Origin: Sphingosinicella xenopeptidilytica
GTDB lineage: Bacteria > Pseudomonadota > Alphaproteobacteria > Sphingomonadales > Sphingomonadaceae
NCBI RefSeq assembly: GCF_042676985.1
Contig: NZ_JBHTIK010000006.1
Coordinates: 3,830-67,829, forward strand
Length of the DNA: 64,000 nucleotides
Reading direction: 5' to 3'
Part shown: positions 43,362-52,657 of the stretch, one piece after another
Layout: the number at the start of each line of letters is the position of its first letter
Position numbering within the stretch: position 1 is the first letter of the stretch
The notes under the pieces: model-generated
The model's database searches: none
What the model saw: the letters and a program-made list of their open reading frames with translations, nothing else
What the model was told of the DNA's origin: nothing
Program-made: the position numbers and the translations under genes

Positions 43362-45701
43362 CTAGCGCCGGTAGGTCACCGTCAGCCCGAACGTGCGCGG
43401 ACGCACCGTCGTCTGGAAGAACGCGTCGATGCCGACCGCTTCGTGATACCGGCTGATCGTCGGCGCCTGATCGAGCAGGTTGTCGACGAACAGCGAGACG
43501 TCCGCGTCGCCGATCTGCATGCCGGTGCGGAGCGAAACGAGGCTCACGGCATCGTCGCGGACAAGGTCGGGATCATAGGCGAGCACGTTTGCCGGGTTGC
43601 GGCCGGGCGTAAGGCCGGAGACCTTCGACGTGTAGGCATAGTCGGCCCGCACATAGAAATCCCTGCCCATCAGCGTCCCGTCGTACTGCGCGCCCGCGGA
43701 AAGCGTGAACGCGGGAACACCCAGCGAATCTCCCTTCGATACGATCGTGCGCGGTGTCGGCGGCGTGGTCGACGTGTTGCGGCTGCCGAAGATCGTCTCG
43801 TCGAGCTTGGCGTCGGTATAGCCGCCGGCAAGGTTCAGCGAGACGCTGTCGGAGAGCTGCGCGCCCACACTGAAGTCGAAGCCCTTCGAAACCGCCTCGC
43901 CGGCATTGCCGATGAAGCTGCCCCCGCACGCCGAAAGGCTGACGCTGCGCTGGATGTCCTTCCAGCGCGAATAGAAGCCGGTGAGTTCCACACGCACGCG
44001 GCCGTCCGCGAAGCTGTTCTTGGTGCCGAGTTCATAGGTCCAGAGCGTGTCGGACTTGAAGGTCGGCGGCACCGAATCATACCCAAGCTGCTGCAGGTTC
44101 GCGAGGCAGTTGGCGACCGGCGGCAGCGCCGTGCGGTTGGCGCCGCCGATGCGGTAGCCTTTGGAGGCGCTCGCGTAGACGAGATCGCCCGCGCCCGGCT
44201 TGTAGGACAGCGCGAACTTCGGCGTGAACGGCGTTTCCGACGATTTGCCGCTGGTCGTGGCGCCGTTCGAGAGCGGACCCCGGCCGACGTTCGTGAAGCT
44301 GAACTTGGTCTTCGAATACCGCGCGCCGACGGTTGCGGTGAGGCCGTCGACGATTTCGTAGTCGATCTGTCCGAAGCCCGCGATCTGCTTGTCGAGCGCA
44401 TTGGTATCGCCGCTGAAGCTGAGGTCCCCGATGAGGTTGCTGCCCCAGAAGCTCAGCATCGTCCACCCCTGCGAGGTCGTCAGCGCCGGAAGCTGCGGGT
44501 CGACGACGAGCTGCAGGTTCGAAAACGGTGAGCGCTGATAGAACGCGCCGAACACCCATTTCAGCCGCGCGTTGGGATCGGCCGACTGCACGCGCAATTC
44601 CTGCGTGAACTGCTTCTGCTTCGGCGTCAGGATGCTTTCCGACTGATAGTCGAACGGCGCGAGCGGAATGCCGAAGAACTGCGGCGTGTACGTGGAGAAA
44701 TCCAGCGAGCGCCGGAAGTTGCGCCGGAAGTAGGAGGTTTCCGAGATGACCTCGACAGCCTCGCCCTTCCATTCGATATTGAGCGCGGGCAGATACACCT
44801 CATCCTTGAAAGGCTGCTTGTTCCACGCGCTCAGGAAACGTCCCTTTTTGGGATCCGAATAGCTCTCCCAGAAAAAGCCGCGGTCGTCCGCCTTGTCTAT
44901 CTCCATGAAGAACGACGGCGTGACGGTCAGTTCGTCGCTCAGCCTGAACGCGAGCGCCGCGCGCATCGAGGTGCGCTGCTGACTGTTGATGTTCTTGTCC
45001 ACGATATCACCGCTGAAGCGATTGATCTGGTCGACATAGCCCGCGTCGCGCCGCGTGTAGCCGCTCACGCGGAACGCGACGTTCTCGCTGATCGGACCGC
45101 CGAACGCCGCACCGATCTCGTAGCCGACCCCGCCGCCTTCGGTGACCTGCACGCCGCCGCGCGCATAGACGTCCATCTTGCCGTCGAATGACGGCTGCGG
45201 TGTGATGAAGCGGATCGCGCCGCCCTGCGAGCCCGCGCCGAACAGCGTTCCCTGCGGTCCGCGCAGCACCTCGACACGCTCCAGGTCAAAGAGCGTCGGA
45301 TAGAAGTTGGTCGTGGCGACACCGAGCGAGCGCACCTGGATCGGCGTGCCGTCGATGTAGATGCCCGTCGTCTGCGCGCCGACGTTGGACTTGATGCCGC
45401 GGATCGCGATCTGCTGCGTGAAGCCGCCGGTGTCCTGCTGGAAGCTGAGGCCGGGCGTCATCCGCACCATGTCCTCGATCGACTTGGCGCCCTTCTTGTC
45501 GAAAATCTCCTGATCGAAGGCGGCGATGCTGAGCGGAACGTCCGAGAGGGCCTGAGCGCGCCGCGTCGCGGTGACGACGATCTCTTCGTACGCGACAGGC
45601 CTTGTTTCTGCCGACTGCGCCCAGGCTGGCGCCGCCGCCGTTAGCCCCGCGAGCACTGTCGCAAGCGCCGTTCCCACCTTCAGTGTTCCGGATTCCCTCA
45701 T
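43362..45701 (-). CDS. TonB-dependent outer-membrane receptor
   Basis: A 779-residue TonB-dependent receptor. The signal peptide ends AAPAWAQ, then a TonB-box-like YEEIVVTATRR and the plug with ALSDVPLSIAAFDQE. The plug continues with LERVEVLRGPQGTLFGAGSQGGAIRFI. The barrel ends in RPRTFGLTVTYRR, where an aromatic terminal residue is usual but Arg is present. ATG 45701 has an AGAGGGGGTG element; the upstream extension is discarded. It ends 15 bases before the secreted amidohydrolase gene on the same strand, so the pair is probably one transcript: import plus periplasmic hydrolysis. It is divergent from the UGSC-family pair. Confidence 0.94.
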   Translation of the reverse strand: MRESGTLKVGTALATVLAGLTAAAPAWAQSAETRPVAYEEIVVTATRRAQALSDVPLSIAAFDQEIFDKKGAKSIEDMVRMTPGLSFQQDTGGFTQQIAIRGIKSNVGAQTTGIYIDGTPIQVRSLGVATTNFYPTLFDLERVEVLRGPQGTLFGAGSQGGAIRFITPQPSFDGKMDVYARGGVQVTEGGGVGYEIGAAFGGPISENVAFRVSGYTRRDAGYVDQINRFSGDIVDKNINSQQRTSMRAALAFRLSDELTVTPSFFMEIDKADDRGFFWESYSDPKKGRFLSAWNKQPFKDEVYLPALNIEWKGEAVEVISETSYFRRNFRRSLDFSTYTPQFFGIPLAPFDYQSESILTPKQKQFTQELRVQSADPNARLKWVFGAFYQRSPFSNLQLVVDPQLPALTTSQGWTMLSFWGSNLIGDLSFSGDTNALDKQIAGFGQIDYEIVDGLTATVGARYSKTKFSFTNVGRGPLSNGATTSGKSSETPFTPKFALSYKPGAGDLVYASASKGYRIGGANRTALPPVANCLANLQQLGYDSVPPTFKSDTLWTYELGTKNSFADGRVRVELTGFYSRWKDIQRSVSLSACGGSFIGNAGEAVSKGFDFSVGAQLSDSVSLNLAGGYTDAKLDETIFGSRNTSTTPPTPRTIVSKGDSLGVPAFTLSAGAQYDGTLMGRDFYVRADYAYTSKVSGLTPGRNPANVLAYDPDLVRDDAVSLVSLRTGMQIGDADVSLFVDNLLDQAPTISRYHEAVGIDAFFQTTVRPRTFGLTVTYRR

Positions 45702-45749
45702 TTTCACCCCCTCTTTGCCAACTTTAGCTCTAATCGTTGGTTGCAGCTT

Positions 45750-45815
45750 ATATATCAGTTGAACACACGTCAATCAGATGCTAGGAAATTTCAGAGAATT
45801 TGATTTTGATATATC
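45750..45815. promoter_or_regulatory. Divergent promoter region with inverted ATATATCA motifs
   Basis: In the 177-base space between the TonB receptor (45701) and the UGSC pair (45879), ATATATCAG(T)TGAAC lies at 45750-45764. A reverse-strand copy AGATATATCAA covers 45806-45816, with GATATATC palindromic at 45808-45815. A third close copy sits at 50448-50463 before the S9 peptidase. This could be a shared operator or an AT-rich promoter element. Confidence 0.4.
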
Positions 45816-45878
45816 TTATTGACCCTGACGGCGTGCTTCCCGAAAATCGCCTCAATCAAGAAAATATCATTCATTACA

Positions 45879-47357
45879 ATGGAATATGGAATGGGCATTG
45901 GGGTGGAAGACAAAGCGCACGACGTCATGGAAAGCGCTGTTTCGTTCAAGATATATGTGAAAAAAGCCTGCGAAACCTGCACTCTCCTGCAGCCTCTGAT
46001 CGCGCGGCTCGTTGAAACGGGGCAGGCGACCGTTTTCGTGCAGGACGATCCGGCCTTCTTCTCCCCGCTCGCCATCGACGATTCGACGCTGGAACAGTCC
46101 TTTCACGACGATATCGAAGTCACGCCCACCCTGCTCAAATTCGCGGATGGCAAAGAAGCGGAGCGGGTTTTCGGCTGGGATCGGGCGGAATGGCGCCGCA
46201 TCACGGGGCTTGCCGATCTCGGCGAGGATCTGCGCGCGTTCCAGCCGGGCTGCGGTTCGAAAAGCCGCGAGCCGGGGGTCTATGAGCATCTTGTCGCCCG
46301 TTTCGGCGATTCCGGCCTCGAATCCCGCAAGATCGTGATCACCGGCTTCGAAGACCCGCTTGAGGCGGCCTTCGAGCGCGGGTGGACGGACGGCCTTCCG
46401 ATTATCCCGCCCACCGACGAGCGGATCCTGCGGATGCTCGGCGGCACCCGCCGCGACAAACACGAAGTCGTCGGGCGCGTCCCGCCCAATCTCTCGCCCG
46501 TCACGATCGAGAAAATCGCCATCAACGCTGTCATGGCGGGCTGCAAGCCGGAATATATGCCGGTCGTGATTGCCGCGGTCGAAGCCGCGCTGGAGCCGGT
46601 CTTCACCATGCACGGGCTGCTGTGCACGACCTGCTTTTCGGGGCCGATCATCGTCGTGAACGGACCCATAGCGAAGCGCATCGGCATGAACTGGGGCATG
46701 AACGCGCTCGGCCAGGGCAACCGCGCCAACGCGACCATCGGCCGGGCCTTGCAACTCATTATCCGCAACGTCGGCGGCGGTATACCTGGCGATCTCGACC
46801 GGTCGACGCTCGGCGGCCCGGGCAAATACACGTTCTGCTTCGCGGAGGACGAGACGGACCCGAGCTGGGAGCCGCTCTCGGTCGCGCGCGGGCTGGAGCG
46901 CGGGGAGAATGCCGTCACGCTGTTTCAGGGGGACGGCATTCAGGGCGTCGTCGATCAACGCTCCGCCACGCCCGAACAGATGGCGAAATCGCTCGCCATG
47001 TCCCTGCTGGCGGTCGGGCATCCCAAACTGGCCGAGTTCACCAACGCCATGCTTGTCCTCTCGCCGGAGCATTACGCGATCTTCCGCAATGCGGGGTGGG
47101 ACCGCGCGCGCATCACGGCCGAACTTCACGCGGAAATGGTCCGCCCGGGCGCGGAGCTGGTTTTCGGCGCGCAGGGCGTCGGTGAAGGCATCGCTGCCGA
47201 TCGCGCGGGTGAGATGGTGAGCAAGTTCTGGCCCGAAGGCCTGCTCATCGTGCGCGCAGGCGGGCAGGCGGGCCTGTATTCGGCGATCTGCGGCGGCTGG
47301 ACCGGCGGCCGCTTCCGCTACGAATCGCAACCCGTGACAAGGAGGATCGCCCTGTGA
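45879..47357 (+). CDS. Thioredoxin-domain protein fused to a UGSC-associated conserved domain
   Basis: A 492-residue protein. Residues 22-110 form a thioredoxin-like fold with the redox motif KKACETCTLLQ (Cys31, Cys34) and VTPTLLKFADG. From about 145 on there is a conserved domain with ERGWTDGLPIIPPTDERI, HGLLCTTCFSGPIIVVNGP (Cys near 248 and 251) and GAQGVGEGIAADRAG. I recognise this only as a family often paired with UGSC-type proteins. No signal peptide is evident. The start is uncertain: ATG 45879, 45891 and 45927 all have weak ribosome binding sites. Its stop overlaps the UGSC gene start (GTGA). It is probably a redox enzyme using the CxxC as reductant; substrate unknown. Confidence 0.7.
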   Translation: MEYGMGIGVEDKAHDVMESAVSFKIYVKKACETCTLLQPLIARLVETGQATVFVQDDPAFFSPLAIDDSTLEQSFHDDIEVTPTLLKFADGKEAERVFGWDRAEWRRITGLADLGEDLRAFQPGCGSKSREPGVYEHLVARFGDSGLESRKIVITGFEDPLEAAFERGWTDGLPIIPPTDERILRMLGGTRRDKHEVVGRVPPNLSPVTIEKIAINAVMAGCKPEYMPVVIAAVEAALEPVFTMHGLLCTTCFSGPIIVVNGPIAKRIGMNWGMNALGQGNRANATIGRALQLIIRNVGGGIPGDLDRSTLGGPGKYTFCFAEDETDPSWEPLSVARGLERGENAVTLFQGDGIQGVVDQRSATPEQMAKSLAMSLLAVGHPKLAEFTNAMLVLSPEHYAIFRNAGWDRARITAELHAEMVRPGAELVFGAQGVGEGIAADRAGEMVSKFWPEGLLIVRAGGQAGLYSAICGGWTGGRFRYESQPVTRRIAL

Positions 47358-47881
47358 GCACCACAACCGTGCTTCGCGACCCGACAGCGGAAGCCGCGCC
47401 CGTCCGCCGCGCGCGCCGTACACCGCCGTGGTCGCTCGATGATATCACCGTGGCGCTGATGGATATCGGCAAGATGCGCGGCGACGAGTTCATCGATCGG
47501 CTGGAACAGCTTTTCGCGGAACGCGGCGTCGCCACAAAGCGCTGGAAGAAGCCGACGAACACGCGCACCGCACCCGTGGAGATGCTTCAGGAGATCGCCG
47601 AGGAGGCGGACGTGGTCGTCGTCGCGCTTTCCGATTGCGGCTCCTGCACGTCCTGCTCGACCCACGACCTCAACGATCTCGATGCGCGCGGCGTGCCCGG
47701 CGTCAGCGTGCTCACCGAAGAGTTTCGCAGCGCCTTCGCCGGTCAGTGCGAAACGATCGGCTTCGATGGCGCCTCGATCTTTGTGCCGCACCCGGTGCAG
47801 AACCGGACGGCGGATCAGCTCTATGCGATGGCGGAAAATGTGATCGAGGACGTGATCTGTGCCATAACCCGCCGGAAATGA
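47354..47881 (+). CDS. UGSC-family protein with Cys in place of selenocysteine
   Basis: A 175-residue protein. The motif VVVALSDCGSCTSCSTHDLND contains CGSC (Cys95-Cys98), corresponding to the U-G-S-C motif of UGSC selenoproteins, with Cys here instead of Sec. A third Cys (101) follows. A Rossmann-like half-fold with alternating helices and strands (ADVVVVALS, VPGVSVLTEEF) surrounds it. The N-terminal 25 residues look disordered and Arg/Ala-rich. It overlaps the thioredoxin-fusion gene by 4 bases and the M20 gene by 4 bases. The two products probably act together in a thiol-dependent redox reaction. The biochemical function of the family is, as far as I know, unsettled. Confidence 0.72.
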   Translation: MSTTTVLRDPTAEAAPVRRARRTPPWSLDDITVALMDIGKMRGDEFIDRLEQLFAERGVATKRWKKPTNTRTAPVEMLQEIAEEADVVVVALSDCGSCTSCSTHDLNDLDARGVPGVSVLTEEFRSAFAGQCETIGFDGASIFVPHPVQNRTADQLYAMAENVIEDVICAITRRK

Positions 47882-49077
47882 CGGCAGACGCGCGCACCGC
47901 CCCTTCGGAGCTCGCTCACTGGCGGCACCATATCCATGCCCACCCGGAGCTGGGCTTTGCCGAGCTGCAGACATCCGACTTCGTTGCCGAAAAGCTGCTC
48001 GCCTTCGGTGTCGATGAACTCCACCGCGGCATCGGCGGCACCGGGCTTGTCGCCGTGGTTCGAGGGAAGCCGGGCGACCGCGCCATCGGGCTTCGGGCGG
48101 ACATGGACGCGCTGCCGATCCATGAAGACAGCGACGAGGCGCATACGTCGCAAAACCCCGGCGTGATGCACGCCTGCGGGCATGATGGGCACACGGTCAT
48201 GCTGCTCGGCGCCGCGCGCGAACTCTGCGCCACCCGCAACTTCGCGGGCACGATCTACCTCGTTTTCCAGCCCGCCGAAGAGGCGCTCGGCATGGCCGTG
48301 CCGGGCAGCACGCACCGCGACGCAGGCGCGCTCGCGATGATGCGCGACGGCCTGTTCGCGCGGTTTCCGATGGAGGCGATCTTCGGCATCCACAACCGAC
48401 CCGGCATCGCGGCCGGAAGCTTCGGCATCAAGCCGGGTGTCATCTATGCGGCCGCCGACCGGTTCGAGATCAGGATCGTCGGGAAGGGCTGCCATGCGGC
48501 ACGGCCGCACCTCGGTATCGATCCCATCATGGTCTCGGCGCAGGTGATCGGTGCCCTGCAAACCATCTCCAGCCGTTTCTTCAGCCCCGCCGAACCGGTC
48601 GTGGTATCGGTCTGCGAGATCATGGGCGGCTCGGCGTTCAACGTCATCGCGGACGACGTGAAAATGGTGGGCACGGTCCGCGCGCTGAGTGAACCCGCGC
48701 GTAAGCAGGCCGAAGCGCTCGTCCACCAGATCACGCAGGGCGTGGCCGCAAGCTTCGGCGCGCAGGCCGAGATCAACTATCAAGTCGGCTTCCCGGCGCT
48801 CATCAACGACGCCGCGCTCGCCGAAAAGGCGCGCGCTGTGATGGTGGGCCTTGTCGGCGAGGTGAACGTCGTCGACCTTGAAGAGCCGACGATGGGCGGC
48901 GAGGACTTCGCCTGCTACCTCACCGAAAAGCCCGGCTGCTTCGTGCTCGTCGGCAACGGCATCGAGGGGCGCCACGGTCTCAGCGTCCACAACGCCCGCT
49001 ACGATTTCAACGATGCGGTGCTGCCGCTCGGCGTGCGCTACTGGCGCGCGCTCGCCGAGGCGCTCCTCCCGGTCTGA
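47878..49077 (+). CDS. M20 family amidohydrolase (M20D, hippurate/IAA-amino-acid hydrolase-like)
   Basis: A 399-residue metallopeptidase-fold amidohydrolase. The metal motif is VMHACGHDGHT, the acid pair is FQPAEEALG, and the dimerisation-domain segment GKGCHAARPHLGIDPI is typical of M20D. GGEDFACYL supplies a C-terminal region. It should remove an N-acyl or aryl group from an amino acid. It overlaps the UGSC gene (ATGA at 47878-47881), so all three are co-transcribed. It is convergent with the transporter gene after 4 bases. A conjugate that is taken up, cleaved and then reduced would fit the three-gene set. Confidence 0.92.
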   Translation: MTADARTAPSELAHWRHHIHAHPELGFAELQTSDFVAEKLLAFGVDELHRGIGGTGLVAVVRGKPGDRAIGLRADMDALPIHEDSDEAHTSQNPGVMHACGHDGHTVMLLGAARELCATRNFAGTIYLVFQPAEEALGMAVPGSTHRDAGALAMMRDGLFARFPMEAIFGIHNRPGIAAGSFGIKPGVIYAAADRFEIRIVGKGCHAARPHLGIDPIMVSAQVIGALQTISSRFFSPAEPVVVSVCEIMGGSAFNVIADDVKMVGTVRALSEPARKQAEALVHQITQGVAASFGAQAEINYQVGFPALINDAALAEKARAVMVGLVGEVNVVDLEEPTMGGEDFACYLTEKPGCFVLVGNGIEGRHGLSVHNARYDFNDAVLPLGVRYWRALAEALLPV

Positions 49078-49081
49078 ACCG

Positions 49082-50374
49082 TCAAGCGCCGGCGCCCTCC
49101 GCAATCGCCTTCGGCGCGCGGAAGCGGCGGCGTTCGCCCACCGTTTCGCGCATCGCGAAGGCAACCGCGATCGCCGCGATGCTGGCGGCCACCATGCACC
49201 AGGCTGGCGCCACCGGATTGCCCGTCCACTTGATGAGCGCCGCGATGATGAACTGCGTCGTGCCCCCGAAAACCGCGACGGCGATCGAGTAGATCAGCGC
49301 ATAGAGCCGGCTGCGCTGCGCGCGCGGCAGCCCTTCAGCGACGCTGACGTTCGCGGCTGCCGTGCTGAGCGCGTAAAGCGCGGCCAGCATCGCGGCACCG
49401 ATCAGCAGGCCTTGCTCGCTTGGTGCCGCCACAAGGTTCGAAAACACCGGATAGGCGAGCAGAAGCAGCAGGATGCGCGGCAGGATCACCATCGGCTTGC
49501 GGCCGGTGAAGTCCGACAGGAAACCGCCCGCGAGGCCGAACAGCATCAGGCATCCGCCGACAACCGAGGTGGAGGCGAACGCCGTCACCGGATCGAGCGC
49601 CAGCGTCGTGATCGCGTAGGTCGTCAGGTACTGGAGCGTGTAGTTGACCACCGTGCCCGAAAGGATCAGCACGATCCCCAGCGAAATGAAGCTGAGGCTT
49701 GCGGATTGCGAAGGCTGATGATCCGCCGCCGCGACGTCTTCGGGCAGGGTTTCCGGCAGCGTCCGGCGCAGCCAGAAGCCGAGTGGCAGCAATGCGGCGC
49801 CCAGAAGCAGCGCCACGCGCCAGCCCCATGCGTCCACGTCCGCAGGCGGCAGCTGCGATGAAATGGTAAGGCCGACGCCTCCGGCGAGCAGGATCGCCAT
49901 GCCCTGGCTCGCGATCTGCCAGCCGCCATACATGCCTTTCCGGCCGCGCGGCGCGGCCTCGATCAGCATCGCGGTCGTCGGCCCGACCTCGCCGCCGATC
50001 GCGAACCCCTGCACCAGCCGGGCGATCACGACGATGACAGCGCCCGCAACGCCGATCATGTGATGCGGCGGCGTCAACGCGATCACCAGCAGCGCGCCGC
50101 CCATCAGCGAAAAGCTCAGCAGCATCGCCGGTTTGCGGCCCACCCTATCGCCATAGCGCCCGATGTAGTGCGCGCCCACGGGGCGGCCGAGAAAACCGAC
50201 GCCGAAGGTGGCGAGCGCGAGCAGAAGCCCGCTGAACGCGTCGTCGGTCGGAAAGAAGTTGCGGCTGATCTGCAGCGCGAAGAAGCCGAACACCGTAAAA
50301 TCGTAGAATTCGAGCACATTGCCCATCACAATGCCCGCGAGGTGCCGTCTTTTAATGGAAACCTGGCCTGTCAT
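49082..50374 (-). CDS. MFS transporter, metabolite:H+ symporter (MHS) family
   Basis: A 430-residue integral membrane protein with about 12 hydrophobic segments. The MHS-type signature region GRPVGAHYIGRYGDRVGRKPAM lies after the second segment, and FAIGGEVGPTTAMLIEAAPRGRKG follows the fourth. It starts NVLEFYDFTVFGFFALQI, as in citrate, alpha-ketoglutarate or proline/betaine transporters. It should import an organic acid or zwitterion with protons. It is convergent with the M20 gene and divergent from the S9 peptidase. The ribosome binding site is weak (GGGAAGGGAC well upstream). Confidence 0.92.
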   Translation of the reverse strand: MTGQVSIKRRHLAGIVMGNVLEFYDFTVFGFFALQISRNFFPTDDAFSGLLLALATFGVGFLGRPVGAHYIGRYGDRVGRKPAMLLSFSLMGGALLVIALTPPHHMIGVAGAVIVVIARLVQGFAIGGEVGPTTAMLIEAAPRGRKGMYGGWQIASQGMAILLAGGVGLTISSQLPPADVDAWGWRVALLLGAALLPLGFWLRRTLPETLPEDVAAADHQPSQSASLSFISLGIVLILSGTVVNYTLQYLTTYAITTLALDPVTAFASTSVVGGCLMLFGLAGGFLSDFTGRKPMVILPRILLLLLAYPVFSNLVAAPSEQGLLIGAAMLAALYALSTAAANVSVAEGLPRAQRSRLYALIYSIAVAVFGGTTQFIIAALIKWTGNPVAPAWCMVAASIAAIAVAFAMRETVGERRRFRAPKAIAEGAGA

Positions 50375-50447
50375 GACGGGTGTTCTGTCCCTTCCCTTGC
50401 GCGCATCCTTGCGGTCCGCATTCCCTCTCGTCAGGGACCGTAAAGAA

Positions 50448-50463
50448 ATATATCAGATGAAAC
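50448..50463. promoter_or_regulatory. ATATATCAGATGAAAC motif upstream of the S9 peptidase
   Basis: This matches the ATATATCAGTTGAAC motif at 45750-45764 in the TonB/UGSC promoter with one substitution and one inserted base. It lies between the divergent transporter and peptidase genes. Either it is a common regulatory site or a recurring promoter sequence. Confidence 0.35.
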
Positions 50464-50514
50464 AACATGAAGATTCAGGTGTTGGATGGAGCCTGCGGGG
50501 TAGGGGTGAGAAAC

Positions 50515-52578
50515 GTGATATTTCAGAAAGCAAAGCCGATCATGATCGGCGCAGCGTTGACCGCTGCCGCGATTTCAACGGCATTCGCCAAGCCGCCCAT
50601 CAGCGCGACCGACCTGTTCGGCATCGCGTATGCGATGAACCCGGCCCTTTCGCCGGATGGGAAAACGGTCGCCTATCTCAAGGAATGGATGGACCCGAAG
50701 GCCGACACCTATCGCAGTCAGCTCTGGCTTTCGGATTTCGCAGGCAAATCACAGCGCGCCGCAAGCGGTGAGGCGGATGACGTCGCCGAACCGCGCTGGT
50801 CGCCGGATGGGCGCGCGCTCGCCTTCGTCGCACTTTCGGACGCCACCGACGAGGCGCGCCAGATCTACGTCCTCTCGCCCACCGACGGCACAAGGCGTCG
50901 TATCGGGACGCTGCCGGCCAATCCCTCTCGCATCGCATGGTCGCCAGACGGCGCACGCATCGCCTTCGTCATGAAGGTCTCCGCGCCGGCCCCGACGCTC
51001 GGCACGGTCGAGAAGCCGCCGGAGGGCGCGAACTGGCAGCCGCAGCCGTTCATCACGGAGCGGTTGCGTTTCCGTTTCGACGGCGCGGGCCTCATCGGGA
51101 ACGAGACACACGACGTGTTCGTGGCCACCGTCGCCACCGGCGAGGTGCGCCGCCTCACGCACGGCGAGGCGCTGTTCGGCGGGCCGCTCGGCGTCGCCGG
51201 GACCCTGTCATGGTCCCCTGACGGCCGCTTCCTCGTCACCTCGGCGCATACGGCGCACGAAGCGGATTACACGCCGCGCGAGAGCGATGTTTACAGCGTC
51301 GACACGCAAAGCGGCGCCGTTCAGCAGCTGACCAGCCTGCCCGGCGGAGAAGCCCGCGGCGCGATCTCCCCGGACGGACGCTGGCTCGCCTTCCTCAGAA
51401 CGGAACGCAGCCCGCTCAATCATCAGGACCCCAAGCTCGCGGTCGTGCCGGCCGGCGGCGACGCGATGAAAATCCTCTCGGCGCCGCTAGATCGACCCGT
51501 CAGCGGTCTGCAATGGTCGGCAGACAGCCGCGCCGTCTTCGCGAGCTACGACGACCGCGGCATCTCGCGCCTCGCCCGCTTCGGCCTCGACGGGCGCATC
51601 CGGCCGATCGCCGAAAAACTCGGAAGCTGGGCGCTCGCCTACGTCTGGGGCGCAGGCTTCTCGGTTGCCCCGAACGGCGCCTTCGTCATCACCACCGCCG
51701 ACGAACGCACCCCCGGCGACGTCGCCGCCGGCATGGTCGGAAAACCCGGTACGCACCGTATCACTCGTCTCAGCGACGATTTCCTCAGCACCCGCGCACC
51801 GTCCACCATCGAACCCTTCACGTTCAAGGTCGAAAACGTGGAGATCGCCGGCTGGCTCGTGAAACCGCCCGGCTTCGATCCCACCCGCAAATATCCGCTG
51901 ATCCTCAGCATCCACGGCGGCCCGCATCTCTACTTCGGCCCGCGCTGGGACTACCGCCACGAGGTGATGGCCGGAAAGGGCTACGTCGTCGCCTACATCA
52001 ACCCGCGCGGCTCGACCGGCTACGGCGAGGCGTTCGCGCAGGCGACGGACAAGGCTTTCCCCGGCGCGGACTATCCGGAATTCGAAGCCGCGGCCGACTA
52101 TCTCGCTGCCCTGACCTTCGTGGACAAGGACCGCATGTACGTGACCGGCGGTTCGGGCGGCGGAACGCTCACCGCTTACATCGTCGGCCGAACCAATCGC
52201 TACCGCGCCGCGGCGAGCGAGTACCCCGTGGTCGACTACACCTCGTGGAGCCTGCTCTCCGACAACCCCGCGATCTACACGCAGCATTGGGCGGGCGGCG
52301 TCCCCTGGACGAACGGAGCTCACTACACGTCGATCTCGCCGCTCTCCCTTGTCGGTAACGTGAAGACGCCCACGCTTCTTGTTTGCAGCGAAGAAGACTG
52401 GCGCACGCCAATCAACCAGTGCGAGATGTACTATACGGCGCTGAAGCTGCGCGGGATCGAAGCGGCCCTTGTGCGCTACCCCGATGAAGCCCACGAGATT
52501 CAAGGCTATCCAAGCAACCGCGTATCGGAAATCAACATCCTGCTCGGCTGGTTCGCCCGTCACGGCGGCCCGCAATGA
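50515..52578 (+). CDS. Secreted S9 family peptidase (prolyl oligopeptidase-like)
   Basis: A 687-residue enzyme. A signal peptide (IMIGAALTAAAISTAFA) precedes a beta-propeller of WD40-like repeats (LSPDGKTVAYL, WSPDGRALAFV, WSPDGARIAFV, ISPDGRWLAFL), followed by an alpha/beta-hydrolase domain. The Ser nucleophile is in VTGGSGGGTLTAY, and the Asp and His positions lie near EEDWRTP and PDEAHEI. It should cleave short peptides, often after Pro or Ala, in the periplasm. GTG 50515 has GGGGTGAG 4 bases upstream; an ATG at 50467 would lengthen the signal region with hydrophilic residues. It precedes a GntR regulator by 79 bases. Confidence 0.92.
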   Translation: MIFQKAKPIMIGAALTAAAISTAFAKPPISATDLFGIAYAMNPALSPDGKTVAYLKEWMDPKADTYRSQLWLSDFAGKSQRAASGEADDVAEPRWSPDGRALAFVALSDATDEARQIYVLSPTDGTRRRIGTLPANPSRIAWSPDGARIAFVMKVSAPAPTLGTVEKPPEGANWQPQPFITERLRFRFDGAGLIGNETHDVFVATVATGEVRRLTHGEALFGGPLGVAGTLSWSPDGRFLVTSAHTAHEADYTPRESDVYSVDTQSGAVQQLTSLPGGEARGAISPDGRWLAFLRTERSPLNHQDPKLAVVPAGGDAMKILSAPLDRPVSGLQWSADSRAVFASYDDRGISRLARFGLDGRIRPIAEKLGSWALAYVWGAGFSVAPNGAFVITTADERTPGDVAAGMVGKPGTHRITRLSDDFLSTRAPSTIEPFTFKVENVEIAGWLVKPPGFDPTRKYPLILSIHGGPHLYFGPRWDYRHEVMAGKGYVVAYINPRGSTGYGEAFAQATDKAFPGADYPEFEAAADYLAALTFVDKDRMYVTGGSGGGTLTAYIVGRTNRYRAAASEYPVVDYTSWSLLSDNPAIYTQHWAGGVPWTNGAHYTSISPLSLVGNVKTPTLLVCSEEDWRTPINQCEMYYTALKLRGIEAALVRYPDEAHEIQGYPSNRVSEINILLGWFARHGGPQ

Positions 52579-52657
52579 CGGCGGCCACGAACCGGCAGTA
52601 TCGACTTGCGGCGGCCCGCGCCCTATCGTCGAGGTGCGATACGGAGACTTCAGACGG

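Noticed and set aside
47354..47881. Selenocysteine in the UGSC motif
   Set aside because: The codon at the motif's first position encodes Cys in an uninterrupted frame; there is no in-frame TGA to suggest recoding.
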